A stretch of 64,000 nt of DNA. It comes from Glandiceps talaboti. Taxonomy: Eukaryota > Hemichordata > Enteropneusta > Spengelidae. The notes beneath the pieces are model-generated. The model was not told where the DNA came from. It worked only from the letters and a program-made list of their open reading frames with translations, and ran no database searches. Where the stretch lies: the NCBI RefSeq assembly GCF_964340395.1, contig NC_135557.1, positions 2,024,687 through 2,088,686 of the forward strand. The letters run 5' to 3'. This document shows, one piece after another, positions 46,183 to 56,369 of the stretch; the first letter of the stretch is position 1, and every line of letters starts with the position of its first letter. The position numbers were made by a program, and so were the translations under genes.

Positions 46183-49100
46183 ATGATAAATTGTAATATT
46201 GAGTGTATTCTAACTATTACTGTATAGGGTTGTAATATTGTGTGTATTCTAACTATTACTGTATAGGGTTGTAATAATGTGTGTATTCTAACTATTACTG
46301 TATAGGATTGTAATATTGTGTGTATTCTAACTATTACTGTATAGGATTGTAATATTGTGTGTATTCTAACTATTACTGTATAGGATTGTAATATTGTGTG
46401 TATTCTAACTATTACTGTATAGGATTGTAATATTGTGTGTATTCTAACTATTACTGTATAGGATTGTAATATTGTGTGTATTCTAACTATTACTGTATAG
46501 GATTGTAATATTGTGTGTATTCTAACTATTACTGTATAGGGTTGTAATATTGTGTGTATTCTAACTATTACTGTATAGGATTGTAATATTGTGTGTATTC
46601 TAACTATTACTGTATAGGATTGTAATATTGTGTGTATTCTAACTATTACTGTATAGGATTGTAATATTGTGTGTATTCTAACTATTACTGTATAGGATTG
46701 TAATATTGTGTGTATTCTAACTATTACTGTATAGGGTTGTAATATTGTGTGTATTCTAACTATTACTGTATAGGATTGTAATATTGTGTGTATTCTAACT
46801 ATTACTGTATAGGATTGTAATATTGTGTGTATTCTAACTATTACTGTATAGGATTGTAATACTGTGTGTATTCTAACTATTATGTATAGGGTTGTAATAT
46901 TGTGTGTATTCTAACTATTACTGTATAGGGTTGTAATACTGTGTGTATTCTAACTATTACTGTATAGGATTGTAATATTGTGTGTATTCTAACTATTACT
47001 GTATAGGATTGTAATACTGTGTGTATTCTAACTATTACTGTATAGGATTGTAATATTGTGTGTATTCTAACTATTACTGTATAGGGTTGTAATACTGTGT
47101 GTATTCTAACTATTACTGTATAGGATTGTAATATTGTGTGTATTCTAACTATTACTGTATAGGGTTGTAATACTGTGTGTATTCTAACTATTACTGTATA
47201 GGGTTGTAATATTGTGTGTATTCTAACTATTACTGTATAGGGTTGTAATATTGTGTGTATTCTAACTATTACTGTATAGGGTTGTAATATTGTGTGTATT
47301 CTAACTATTACTGTATAGGGTTGTAATACTGTGTGTATTCTAACTATTACTGTATAGGATTGTAATATTGTGTGTATTCTAACTATTACTGTATAGGATT
47401 GTAATATTGTGTGTATTCTAACTATTACTGTATAGGATTGTAATATTGTGTGTATTCTAACTATTACTGTATAGGATTGTAATATTGTGTGTATTCTAAC
47501 TATTACTGTATAGGATTGTAATATTGTGTGTATTCTAACTATTACTGTATAGGGTTGTAATACTGTGTGTATTCTAACTATTACTGTATAGGGTTGTAAT
47601 ATTGTGTGTATTCTAACTATTACTGTATAGGATTGTAATATTGTGTGTATTCTAACTATTACTGTATAGGATTGTAATATTGTGTGTATTCTAACTATTA
47701 CTGTATAGGGTTGTAATATTGTGTGTATTCTAACTATTACTGTATAGGGTTGTAATACTGTGTGTATTCTAACTATTACTGTATAGGGTTGTAATACTGT
47801 GTGTATTCTAACTATTACTGTATAGGGTTGTAATATTGTGTGTATTCTAACTATTACTGTATAGGATTGTAATATTGTGTGTATTCTAACTACTACTGTA
47901 TAGGATTGTAATATTGTGTGTATTCTAACTATTACTGTATAGGGTTGTAATATTGTGTGTATTCTAACTATTACTGTATAGGGTTGTAATATTGTGTGTA
48001 TTCTAACTATTACTGTATAGGATTGTAATATTGTGTGTATTCTAACTATTACTGTATAGGATTGTAATATTGTGTGTATTCTAACTATTACTGTATAGGG
48101 TTGTAATATTGTGTGTATTCTAACTATTACTGTATAGGGTTGTAATACTGTGTGTATTCTAACTATTACTGTATAGGGTTGTAATACTGTGTGTATTCTA
48201 ACTATTACTGTATAGGATTGTAATATTGTGTGTATTCTAACTATTACTGTATAGGGTTGTAATACTGTGTGTATTCTAACTATTACTGTATAGGATTGTA
48301 ATATTGTGTGTATTCTAACTATTACTGTATAGGGTTGTAATACTGTGTGTTTTCTAACTATTACTGTATAGGGTTGTAATATTGTGTGTATTCTAACTAT
48401 TACTGTATAGGATTGTAATAATGTGTGTATTCTAACTATTACTGTATAGGGTTGTAATATTGTGTGTATTCTAACTAATACTGTATAGGATTGTAATATT
48501 GTGTGTATTCTAACTATTACTGTATAGGGTTGTAATACTGTGTGTATTCTAACTATTACTGTATAGGGTTGTAATATTGTGTGTATTCTAACTAATACTG
48601 TATAGGATTGTAATATTGTGTGTATTCTAACTATTACTGTATAGGGTTGTAATACTGTGTGTATTCTAACTATTACTGTATAGGATTGTAATATTGTGTG
48701 TATTCTAACTATTACTGTATAGGATTGTAATATTGTGTGTATTCTAACTATTACTGTATAGGGTTGTAATATTGTGTGTATTCTAACTATTACTGTATAG
48801 GGTTGTAATACTGTGTGTATTCTAACTATTACTGTATAGGATTGTAATATTGTGTGTATTCTAACTATTACTGTATAGGATTGTAATATTGTGTGTATTC
48901 TAACTATTACTGTATAGGGTTGTAATACTGTGTGTATTCTAACTATTACTGTATAGGATTGTAATATTGTGTGTATTCTAACTATTACTGTATAGGGTTG
49001 TAATACTGTGTGTATTCTAACTATTACTGTATAGGATTGTAATATTGTGTGTATTCTAACTATTACTGTATAGGGTTGTAATACTGTGTGTATTCAAACT

Positions 49101-50380
49101 ATTACTGTATAGGGTTGTAATATTGTGTGTATTCTAACTATTACTGTATAGGGTTGTAATACTGTGTGTATTCTAACTATTACTGTATAGGATTGTAATA
49201 TTGTGTGTATTCTAACTATTACTGTATAGGATTGTAATATTGTGTGTATTCTAACTATTACTGTATAGGATTGTAATATTGTGTGTTTTCTAACTATTAC
49301 TGTATAGGATTGTAATATTGTGTGTATTCTAACTATTACTGTATAGGGTTGTAATACTGTGTGTATTCTAACTATTACTGTATAGGGTTGTAATATTGTG
49401 TGTATTCTAACTATTACTGTATAGGATTGTAATATTGTGTGTATTCTAACTATTACTGTATAGGATTGTAATATTGTGTGTTTTCTAACTATTACTGTAT
49501 AGGATTGTAATATTGTGTGTATTCTAACTATTACTGTATAGGGTTGTAATACTGTGTGTATTCTAACTATTACTGTATAGGGTTGTAATATTGTGTGTAT
49601 TCTAACTATTACTGTATAGGATTGTAATATTGTGTGTATTCTAACTATTACTGTATAGGGTTGTAATATTGTGTGTATTCTAACTATTACTGTATAGGAT
49701 TGTAATAATGTGTGTATTCTAACTATTACTGTATAGGGTTGTAATATTGTGTGTATTCTAACTATTACTGTATAGGGTTGTAATACTGTGTGTATTCTAA
49801 CTATTACTGTATAGGATTGTAATATTGTGTGTATTCTAACTATTACTGTATAGGATTGTAATACTGTGTGTATTCTAACTATTACTGTATAGGATTGTAA
49901 TACTGTGTGTATTCAAACTATTACTGTATAGGATTGTAATATTGTGTGTATTCTAACTACTACTGTATAGGGTTGTAATACTGTGTGTATTCTAACTATT
50001 ACTGTATAGGGTTGTAATATTGTGTGTATTCTAACTATTACTGTATAGGGTTGTAATATTGTGTGTTTTCTAACTATTACTGTATAGGATTGTAATATTG
50101 TGTGTATTCTAACTATTACTGTATAGGGTTGTAATATTGTGTGTTTTCTAACTATTACTGTATAGGATTGTAATATTGTGTGTATTCTAACTATTACTGT
50201 ATAGGATTGTAATATTGTGTGTTTTCTAACTATTACTGTATAGGGTTGTAATATTGTGTGTATTCTAACTATTACTGTATAGGATTGTAATACTGTGTGT
50301 ATTCTAACTATTACTGTATAGGGTTGTAATATTGTGTGTATTCTAACTATTACTGTATAGGGTTGTAATACTGTGGGTAT
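46183..50380. repeat. 39-bp minisatellite, about 107 copies
   Basis: The unit contains TGTAATATTGTGTGTATTCT and AACTATTACTGTATAGG(A/G)T. Binary variants (AATATT/AATACT, AGGAT/AGGGT, GTATT/GTTTT) recur in multi-unit blocks, indicating higher-order duplication. One unit near 46880 lacks a base (TATTATGTATAGG). It is flanked by unique DNA and not associated with a gene. Confidence 0.95.
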
Positions 50381-50473
50381 TTATGAGGTACTTAACATAA
50401 TGTAACAGGCACAGGTTAGTGACACTTGAATTATCCTTCCTTGAGGTTGCTTGGAAACATTCTCTAAGTTCTA

Positions 50474-50904
50474 TTAGCACAAAGGAAACCAATGGTTCAT
50501 GGTAAAGTCTGTCTGTCTGTCTGTCTGTCTGTCCACCCATCTGTCTGTCTGTCTGTCTGTCTGTCTCTGTCCACCTGTCTGTCTGTCCATCTGTCTGTTT
50601 GTCTGTCCACCCATCTGTCTGTCTGTCCATCTGTCTGTCTGTCTCTCTGTCTGTCTGTCTTGTGGATTTTGGTATTGAACTTTACCTCTCAAACTACTGG
50701 GGATGAAATTGGTTGATTCTGAGTGTGTCATACTTACATAAGTTGTCCTAGCAACCATGCCCTTAGCAACAGTCGTGATAGGGTTTATTCCTGTGTTATA
50801 TATAATATGTAAATGTCCTTAGCAACAAGGTCACGCCCATAGCAACAAATAACTAATGGTGTGTAATGCCAATATAACACCAGTGAAGGAAAGGCAAATG
50901 ATAT
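50474..50904 (+). mobile_element. Dispersed repeat H1-related copy 3, left half
   Basis: It begins near TTAGCACAAAGG, then has a GTCT/GTCC microsatellite (50505-50660). AAACTACTGGGGATGAAATT matches the H1 subunit motif, and subunits with CAAGGTCACGCCCATAGCAA follow. Homology is cut at about 50904 and resumes near 52066. Microsatellite frames are artefacts. Confidence 0.7.
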
Positions 50905-52065
50905 TACATTACTTTATTGACCAATACGACTATAAAAATTGAAAAGGAATATGACTTGGTGTTGCTAAAACTATCTACAGCACATGACTCGTACAGCATG
51001 GTAGACATATATATACAGTACATACAATATTATAATACAATACGATAAAATACTGTAAAATACAGTAAAATGTACTAATCACAACTATAATGATAAAAGG
51101 AATTGAACCATTTCGATAGGATAGTAAAATGAATCAGGAGGAATTGTGCGAATAATTGCTCTCGGATTTTTATTCTAAAACATGTAAAACGTTTCCCAGA
51201 GGGAAGCAATTGAAAAGGGCTGTTTACTGGGTGAGAAGCATCATTAATGATATTTATACATTTACCAGATAAACGTGCATAATACAATGACTCAATGGAA
51301 GGTAAATTAGCTCCAATGACTTTAGAAGCAGTTTAAACCATGCTTTCAAGATTGCTTTTTTCCCTTCTTTGTGGCATTACCATACCACACAATTATAGAG
51401 AAGATAAGTACACTTTCTATGACTGCGAACCAATTTTATCGTTTCACTTACACCAAACATACGTTGACGGGCTTTGTTTGTTTGCTTCCCATTTCATTGA
51501 GTTTGAAATAAGTGTATCAAGGAATTCAAAACAATCAACCATTTCAACAGATTTACTATCAATTTCCAGTGCATATGTGGCAGTCTTATTCTTACGAAAG
51601 TCGATGATCATCTCTCGTATTTTGGATGTTTAGCACTAAATTATTATATGAGCACCAACCTCGGCCCTGTACCGTGTTTCATCACATTTTGAAATTAACC
51701 CTGCCACAGTGGTGTTGTCAGCAAACTTGACTTGACTTACTGAATCATCATGTGATACACAATTGTTTGTGAACAGAGAATACAATAGAGGTGATAAGAC
51801 ACAGCCCTGTGGTACACCTGTGTTTAAAGTTATAGAGGTGATAAGACACAGCCCTGTGGTACACCTGTGTTTAAAGTTATCGATTCAGACAGCCTCTTAC
51901 CCAGCTGAACATGCTGGGGCCTATCCGACAGAAAGTCTATTAGACCCACAAACATATTGAATTATCAATTTTCAGTGAACAGAGTGTGTCGTATAATCTC
52001 TGTGGAATTATCGTGTTAAAGCCCGAGCTGTAATCTACAAAGAGGACCCTTGTATCGAATGAATG
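50905..52065 (-). pseudogene. Antisense LINE reverse transcriptase fragment inside H1 copy 3
   Basis: Translated on the - strand, pieces read VPQGCVLSPLLYSL, then QVKFADNTTVAGLI (the usual ADD replaced by ADN), then a region like TREMIIDFRK, in broken frames between about 51900 and 51400. The 3' end on this strand has CAATAAAGTAATGTAAT near 50911. A 47-bp segment containing GATAAGACACAGCCCTGTGG is tandemly duplicated at 51787-51880. The element is dead. It differs in sequence from the LINE at 12057. Confidence 0.7.
51787..51880. repeat. 47-bp tandem duplication (2 copies) within LINE relic
   Basis: Two adjacent, apparently identical copies begin AGAGGTGATAAGACACAGCC and end AAAGTTAT. The duplicated segment covers the PQGCVLSP-coding part of the antisense reverse transcriptase. 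It looks like an early minisatellite stage. Confidence 0.85.
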
Positions 52066-52165
52066 GACATTCCAAAAACATATGCAAATATGCCTAGCAA
52101 CAAGACCACATAATCATAGGAGAAAATACTACAACGCCATTGGCGCTTTTATCTACCACTCTGTC
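52066..52165 (+). mobile_element. Dispersed repeat H1-related copy 3, right end
   Basis: It has ATGCAAATATGCCTAGCAAC and ends in the perfect hairpin CGCCATTGGCG at 52135-52145, equivalent to the 3' hairpins of copies 1 and 2. It lies about 70-90 bp downstream of the sulfotransferase stop codon, so it may be within that gene's 3' UTR. Confidence 0.7.
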
Positions 52166-52234
52166 AGACACCTAGATTGTAAATGGACCTTTAACGGTTT
52201 TACTGGTATTCCTTCAAACAAAACTTTACAAATT

Positions 52235-53028
52235 TTATGGAAAACCATTTTTTCTGTAATAATGATACATTTCTGTCAACTGTTTCTCTCGGAGACGTAT
52301 AGTAAAGTCAATTTCAGATCTGGTGAGATCTTGACAAACCTCGTTATTCTTTGCATACGTGTTAATGAAAAACTTGAATAATTTCACTTGTTCTTGACGA
52401 GATTGTTGGTCTTCATTAACAGCTGTCTTATTCACACAATATTTATACAGAGTATATTTCTTTTCTTTCAATATTTTGATTTCTTTTGCCATATTTTCAG
52501 GACCAAAATCATGTACTCTCCTTTGAAAGACAGTTTTGAAGTGTTCATATAACAGCACATCCCCTTTATTCCAATTACGTGTTTGTGTTGTAAGTTTTTG
52601 CGTCATCGCAGTTCGTCTTTCTGATGACACCCTTGCATTGACACTGAAATGAATGACGTCATCAATATCCCAACACAAAAGATGACGTAACAAAATCAAC
52701 GATTCGTCCATGTGTTCCGTTATCATAACTAAATCAAATATGGCGTCCAACTCTTGTATTTTCTCTTCTATAGCGTTAATATTGTCCATAACAGGCATGT
52801 CCAATCCTAGATCGTATAACATCGTATTCTTGGCAAGAACGGGTTTTGTTGGGTTGTAAAACCGCCGTGGATTGGATAAGAAAATTCTCAGCGCAAGTGA
52901 TCTGTCGTCAGACCGTATGTTGAATTCTTGATCCATTTTGAAGTAACTGAACACTGATTCGAACATAGTGACCGGGTCACGGACTATAGTTATGTACATG
53001 GTGTCGTTTGGCATGATTTCACGGATTG
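52235..53028 (-). CDS. GAL3ST: Galactose-3-O-sulfotransferase family, exon 4 (C-terminal)
   Basis: The last exon (794 bp) follows acceptor TATGTTTACAG and encodes residues 193-456. It has the 3'-phosphosulfate-binding motif IVRDPVTMFES at about 207-217, then VFSYF. The rest resembles the family core (FDLVMITEHMDESLILLRHL, NWNKGDVLLYEHF, RIHDFG-like RVHDFG). GAL3ST enzymes transfer sulfate from PAPS to the 3-OH of galactose on glycolipids or glycans in the Golgi. The stop is TAA at 52235-52237. Assigning a particular paralogue (GAL3ST1-4) is not possible from sequence alone; invertebrates often have many copies. Confidence 0.92.
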
Positions 53029-53161
53029 CTGTAAACATATACAGATAGTAGATTAGTAGGGTTACAAAACGATGGGAAGAAGAAGAAGAAGAAGAAGAAG
53101 ATCTTTATAATGTTATCTTTGTACCTTAACTAACTACCAACACACAACTATGAATTCAGTG

Positions 53162-54136
53162 CAAAATGAATGTGAATAAAGGTGGTGGTGATATACATGT
53201 AATATATAATATTGAATGTGAATAAAGGTGGTGGTGATATACATGTAATATATAATATTGAATGTGAATAAAGGTGGTGGTGATATACATGTAATATATA
53301 ATATTGAATGTGAATAAAGGTGGTGGTGATATACATGTAATATATAATATTGAATGTGAATAAAGGTGGTGGTGATATACATGTAATATATAATATTGAA
53401 TGTGAATAAAGGTGGTGGTGATATACATGTAATATATAATATTGAATGTGAATAAAGGTGGTGGTGATATACATGTAATATATAATATTGAATGTGAATA
53501 AAGGTGGTGGTGATATACATGTAATATATAATATTGAATGTGAATAAAGGTGGTGGTGATATACATGTAATATATAATAATGAATGTGAATAAAGGTGGT
53601 GGTGATATACATGTAATATATAATATTGAATGTGAATAAAGGTGGTGGTGATATACATGTAATATATAATATTGAATGTGAATAAAGGTGGTGGTGATAT
53701 ACATGTAATATATAATATTGAATGTGAATAAAGGTGGTGGTGATATACATGTAATATATAATATTGAATGTGAATAAAGGTGGTGGTGATATACATGTAA
53801 TATATAATATTGAATGTGAATAAAGGTGGTGGTGATATACATGTAATATATAATAATGAATGTGAATAAAGGTGGTGGTGATATACATGTAATATATAAT
53901 ATTGAATGTGAATAAAGGTGGTGGTGATATACATGTAATATATAATATTGAATGTGAATAAAGGTGGTGGTGATATACATGTAATATATAATAATGAATG
54001 TGAATAAAGGTGGTGGTGATATACATGTAATATATAATATTGAATGTGAATAAAGGTGGTGGTGATATACATGTAATATATAATATTGAATGTGAATAAA
54101 GGTGGTGGTGATATACATGTAATATATAATATTGAA
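53162..54136. repeat. 46-bp minisatellite in sulfotransferase intron, about 21 copies
   Basis: The unit contains GAATGTGAATAAAGGTGGTG and GATATACATGTAATATATAA, with ATAT/ATAA variants. It fills most of the intron between exons 3 and 4. On the - strand all three frames are free of stops, so frames of several hundred codons appear (53134-54535); these are artefacts. A short GAA run lies at 53086-53100 beside it. Confidence 0.95.
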
Positions 54137-54162
54137 AATAAATAAATAAAAAAGGTACAAAC

Positions 54163-54556
54163 CTGAGTAGCTGAATTTTGTATGGAATGGGAAAATATCA
54201 TAAGTCTTCCAAGGAACTTTAAATAAGAACTTTTGATGAAAATAATAGGGCCAGCCAATGTTGTTCACTAAATGGGGTTTTGGTATAGCAAACGTTAGGT
54301 TCTTTTTATCACCATATCGGAAGAGAATGTTTTGAACAGTACTACTACCACATTTATGTGTCTTTAAAAATACAACGTTAGATTTCGGTTTGCATTCTGT
54401 CTTCGCTTTGATTGGCTCTTTCCTTTCAGCTATTATAACGCCATCTCTGGTTGGATTCTTCTCCACCAATGGTCGAATTTCTGGTAGATTTGAAATGTGT
54501 CTATTAAGATTTTGTTTCGGGTCAAAGGTTACCATAGCATCACCATAATCATCGCC
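54163..54556 (-). CDS. GAL3ST: Galactose-3-O-sulfotransferase family, exon 3
   Basis: The exon is bounded on the - strand by acceptor TTGACTTCAG and donor GTTTGTAC. It has 394 bp, enters in phase 0 and leaves after one base. It encodes the stem end (GDDYGDAMVTFDPKQ, RPLVEKNPTRDG) and then the catalytic-domain start. The 5'-phosphosulfate-binding motif FLKTHKCGSST lies at about 124-134, followed by QNILFRYGDKKNL and LVNNIGWPYYFHQKFL. These are diagnostic of the GAL3ST family and part of the PAPS site. Confidence 0.93.
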
Positions 54557-54706
54557 CTGAAGTCAATAAAACATAACTGTCGTAAACCTAACTTTTCAAT
54601 TTTGTAGAATGATTTCCGAGCTATTGACTTTGTATTGTTAAGTAAGCTATTGATATAAAAACAGATAACAACACATGGATTATCTACTATGCAATTAATA
54701 AATACA

Positions 54707-54788
54707 TTGACACCACCAAGGCCTGGATAGAACCATGGAGATATACATGGACACCACCAAGGCCTGGATAGAACCATGGAGATATACA
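54707..54788. repeat. 41-bp tandem duplication (2 copies)
   Basis: Two adjacent near-identical copies contain GACACCACCAAGGCCTGGAT and AGAACCATGGAGATATACA. They lie in the sulfotransferase intron between exons 2 and 3. A perfect CRE-like TGACGTCA is at 54865-54872 in the same intron; function is unknown. Confidence 0.85.
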
Positions 54789-54930
54789 ACGTTATATAAG
54801 TATTGGCTTTGTCTACATACTATAGAAACCTAAGTAACCATTGACACGTACCTCTATAGATGTGTGACGTCACTATACATGTTCAATGTTTAATATATAA
54901 AATGCTAGAATAGACAAATAACATTGTTAC

Positions 54931-55021
54931 CACATATGTATTTGTTGTCATGGGAACGTTAGCCATCTTGTGTCTCGTTAGTTTAGTGTCATTACAGCTG
55001 ATAACGAATCTGACGACATCT
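54931..55021 (-). CDS. GAL3ST: Galactose-3-O-sulfotransferase family, exon 2 (stem)
   Basis: This 91-bp exon has a strong acceptor (CCGTTTCACAG) and donor GTG/GTAACA. It is the only segment I found that links exon 1 (ending two bases into a codon) with exon 3 (starting in phase 0) without stops. It reads R-DVVRFVISCNDTKLTRHK and MANVPMTTNTYV. NDT is a possible N-glycosylation site, as expected for a lumenal stem. The donor is weaker than consensus, so this exon is the least certain of the four. Confidence 0.7.
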
Positions 55022-55319
55022 CTGTGAAACGGAGAATAAAATGAAGTGTGTCAGTTTATATTATAAACCCAGTCTCGGAGTAAGACATCGGATTGCAGGT
55101 TTATTTTCCGACGGTTGTCGAACAAAAGGATAATCTCTTCAGAGGGCGCTAATCATCTCCTACGCGAAATATGCAACCTTTGGTCGCTTGTAAAATAAGC
55201 AGAATAAGTTTTGTCCAAAATTAAATTCTAAAGAGGCGAATATATGATATAAACAAATCGTGGTAATTTTGTCAAATAAATCAAGCGAATAAAGCTGGCA
55301 GTGTACTGACACTACTTAC

Positions 55320-55411
55320 CTTCTGAAATGTACATAGACAAAGCCAATGAAATATACAGCAATAGACATGAGAATACCCCGTAAAACCAACTTTCTGACT
55401 TTCCTGTGCAT
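55320..55411 (-). CDS. GAL3ST: Galactose-3-O-sulfotransferase family, exon 1 (signal anchor)
   Basis: The exon has ATG at 55411-55409 and ends at AAG/GTAAGTAG. It encodes MHRKVRKLVLRG followed by a hydrophobic segment ILMSIAVYFIGFVYVHF (about residues 13-29). This is a short basic cytosolic tail and a type II signal anchor, as in Golgi sulfotransferases. With exons 2-4 the protein is 456 residues, within the usual GAL3ST range (about 420-490). A possible acceptor, TAGTTCACAG, about 13 bases upstream of the ATG suggests a spliced 5' UTR. Confidence 0.82.
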
Positions 55412-56013
55412 CACTATAAGTACTGTGAACTAGACTTACAGACAGATATCATTCAATTCTAGGAGTCCATACACCGTAGTGTGCAGTCTCGTATACCTAA
55501 TTGAGTTGTCATTACAATTTGCATATTATATAGAGTAAAACAAGTGGAATTTAATGGATCTAACTATATAATTGTATGTAAAGTATTTTTCAATTCTATT
55601 CAGTCGTGTTGTACTCTGCCCTATTAACAACATCTGTTGTGTCATTATTTTGTGTGATTGTTTGTATTTCTATCCTATTTCTTCCACATCTCACCGCATA
55701 AACATAAAACACACGAACGTGGTCTGTTTTCTCGTGTTGAGGTATAACTATTGGTTATCGTAAATGTACCACCTAATTCATCACACGGTTTACCACTGAA
55801 CGTGCTTACAACAGTTTTATAGTAAAAGGAAAATTCGTACTTCTGTCTACTCTGTATATATTTTTTTTTTCGTAAAGGCAATAACACTATTTATAAGGAA
55901 TCATCTCCCTAATGCTTTTTTTTTTTTTTTTTTTTACAAAAAACAACCCCTGATGTATTCAGAAATGCCACCAGTGTCACTAAGTTTAACTTTGTCCGTG
56001 ACTATGTATTTAT
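55412..56013. other. Region upstream of the sulfotransferase, no gene seen
   Basis: Unique AT-rich DNA with T-runs near 55860 and 55917-55935. It probably contains the sulfotransferase promoter and 5' UTR, but no specific signal can be assigned. Frames at 55572-55887 have no recognisable features. Confidence 0.5.
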
Positions 56014-56248
56014 ACATCATATTTCAGGGTTATGTATTTATTTTAAAATTTATCTCACACGCCAGGCATACATCATATTTCAGGGTTATGTATTTATTTT
56101 AAAATTTATCTCACACACCAGGCATACATCATATTTCAGGGTTATGTATTGATTTTAAAATTTATCTCACGCCAGGCATACATCATATTTCAGGGTTATG
56201 TATTTATTTTTAAATTTGTCTCACGCCAGGCATACATCATATTTCTTT
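56014..56248. repeat. Tandem repeat of about 55 bp, 4-5 copies
   Basis: Copies carry CATACATCATATTTCAGGGT and TATTTTAAAATTTATCTCAC. Lengths vary slightly through a CACACGCC/CACGCC difference. Confidence 0.88.
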
Positions 56249-56261
56249 GTCTATGTATTTA

Positions 56262-56326
56262 TTAACCCCCGTAAGGGTACGGGAGGTATTAAAAGGGGAA
56301 TGCTTGTCTGTGTGTCCGTCCGTCCA

Positions 56327-56369
<43 letters not shown>

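Noticed and set aside
50492-50758. Cysteine/leucine or Asp/Thr-rich frames at 50492-50758
   Set aside because: Translation of a GTCT microsatellite inside a dispersed repeat.
54845-54905. Candidate sulfotransferase exon ending at GAG/GTACGT near 54851 (- strand)
   Set aside because: Every frame compatible with exon 1 meets a stop. The exon at 54931-55021 joins both neighbours in phase instead.
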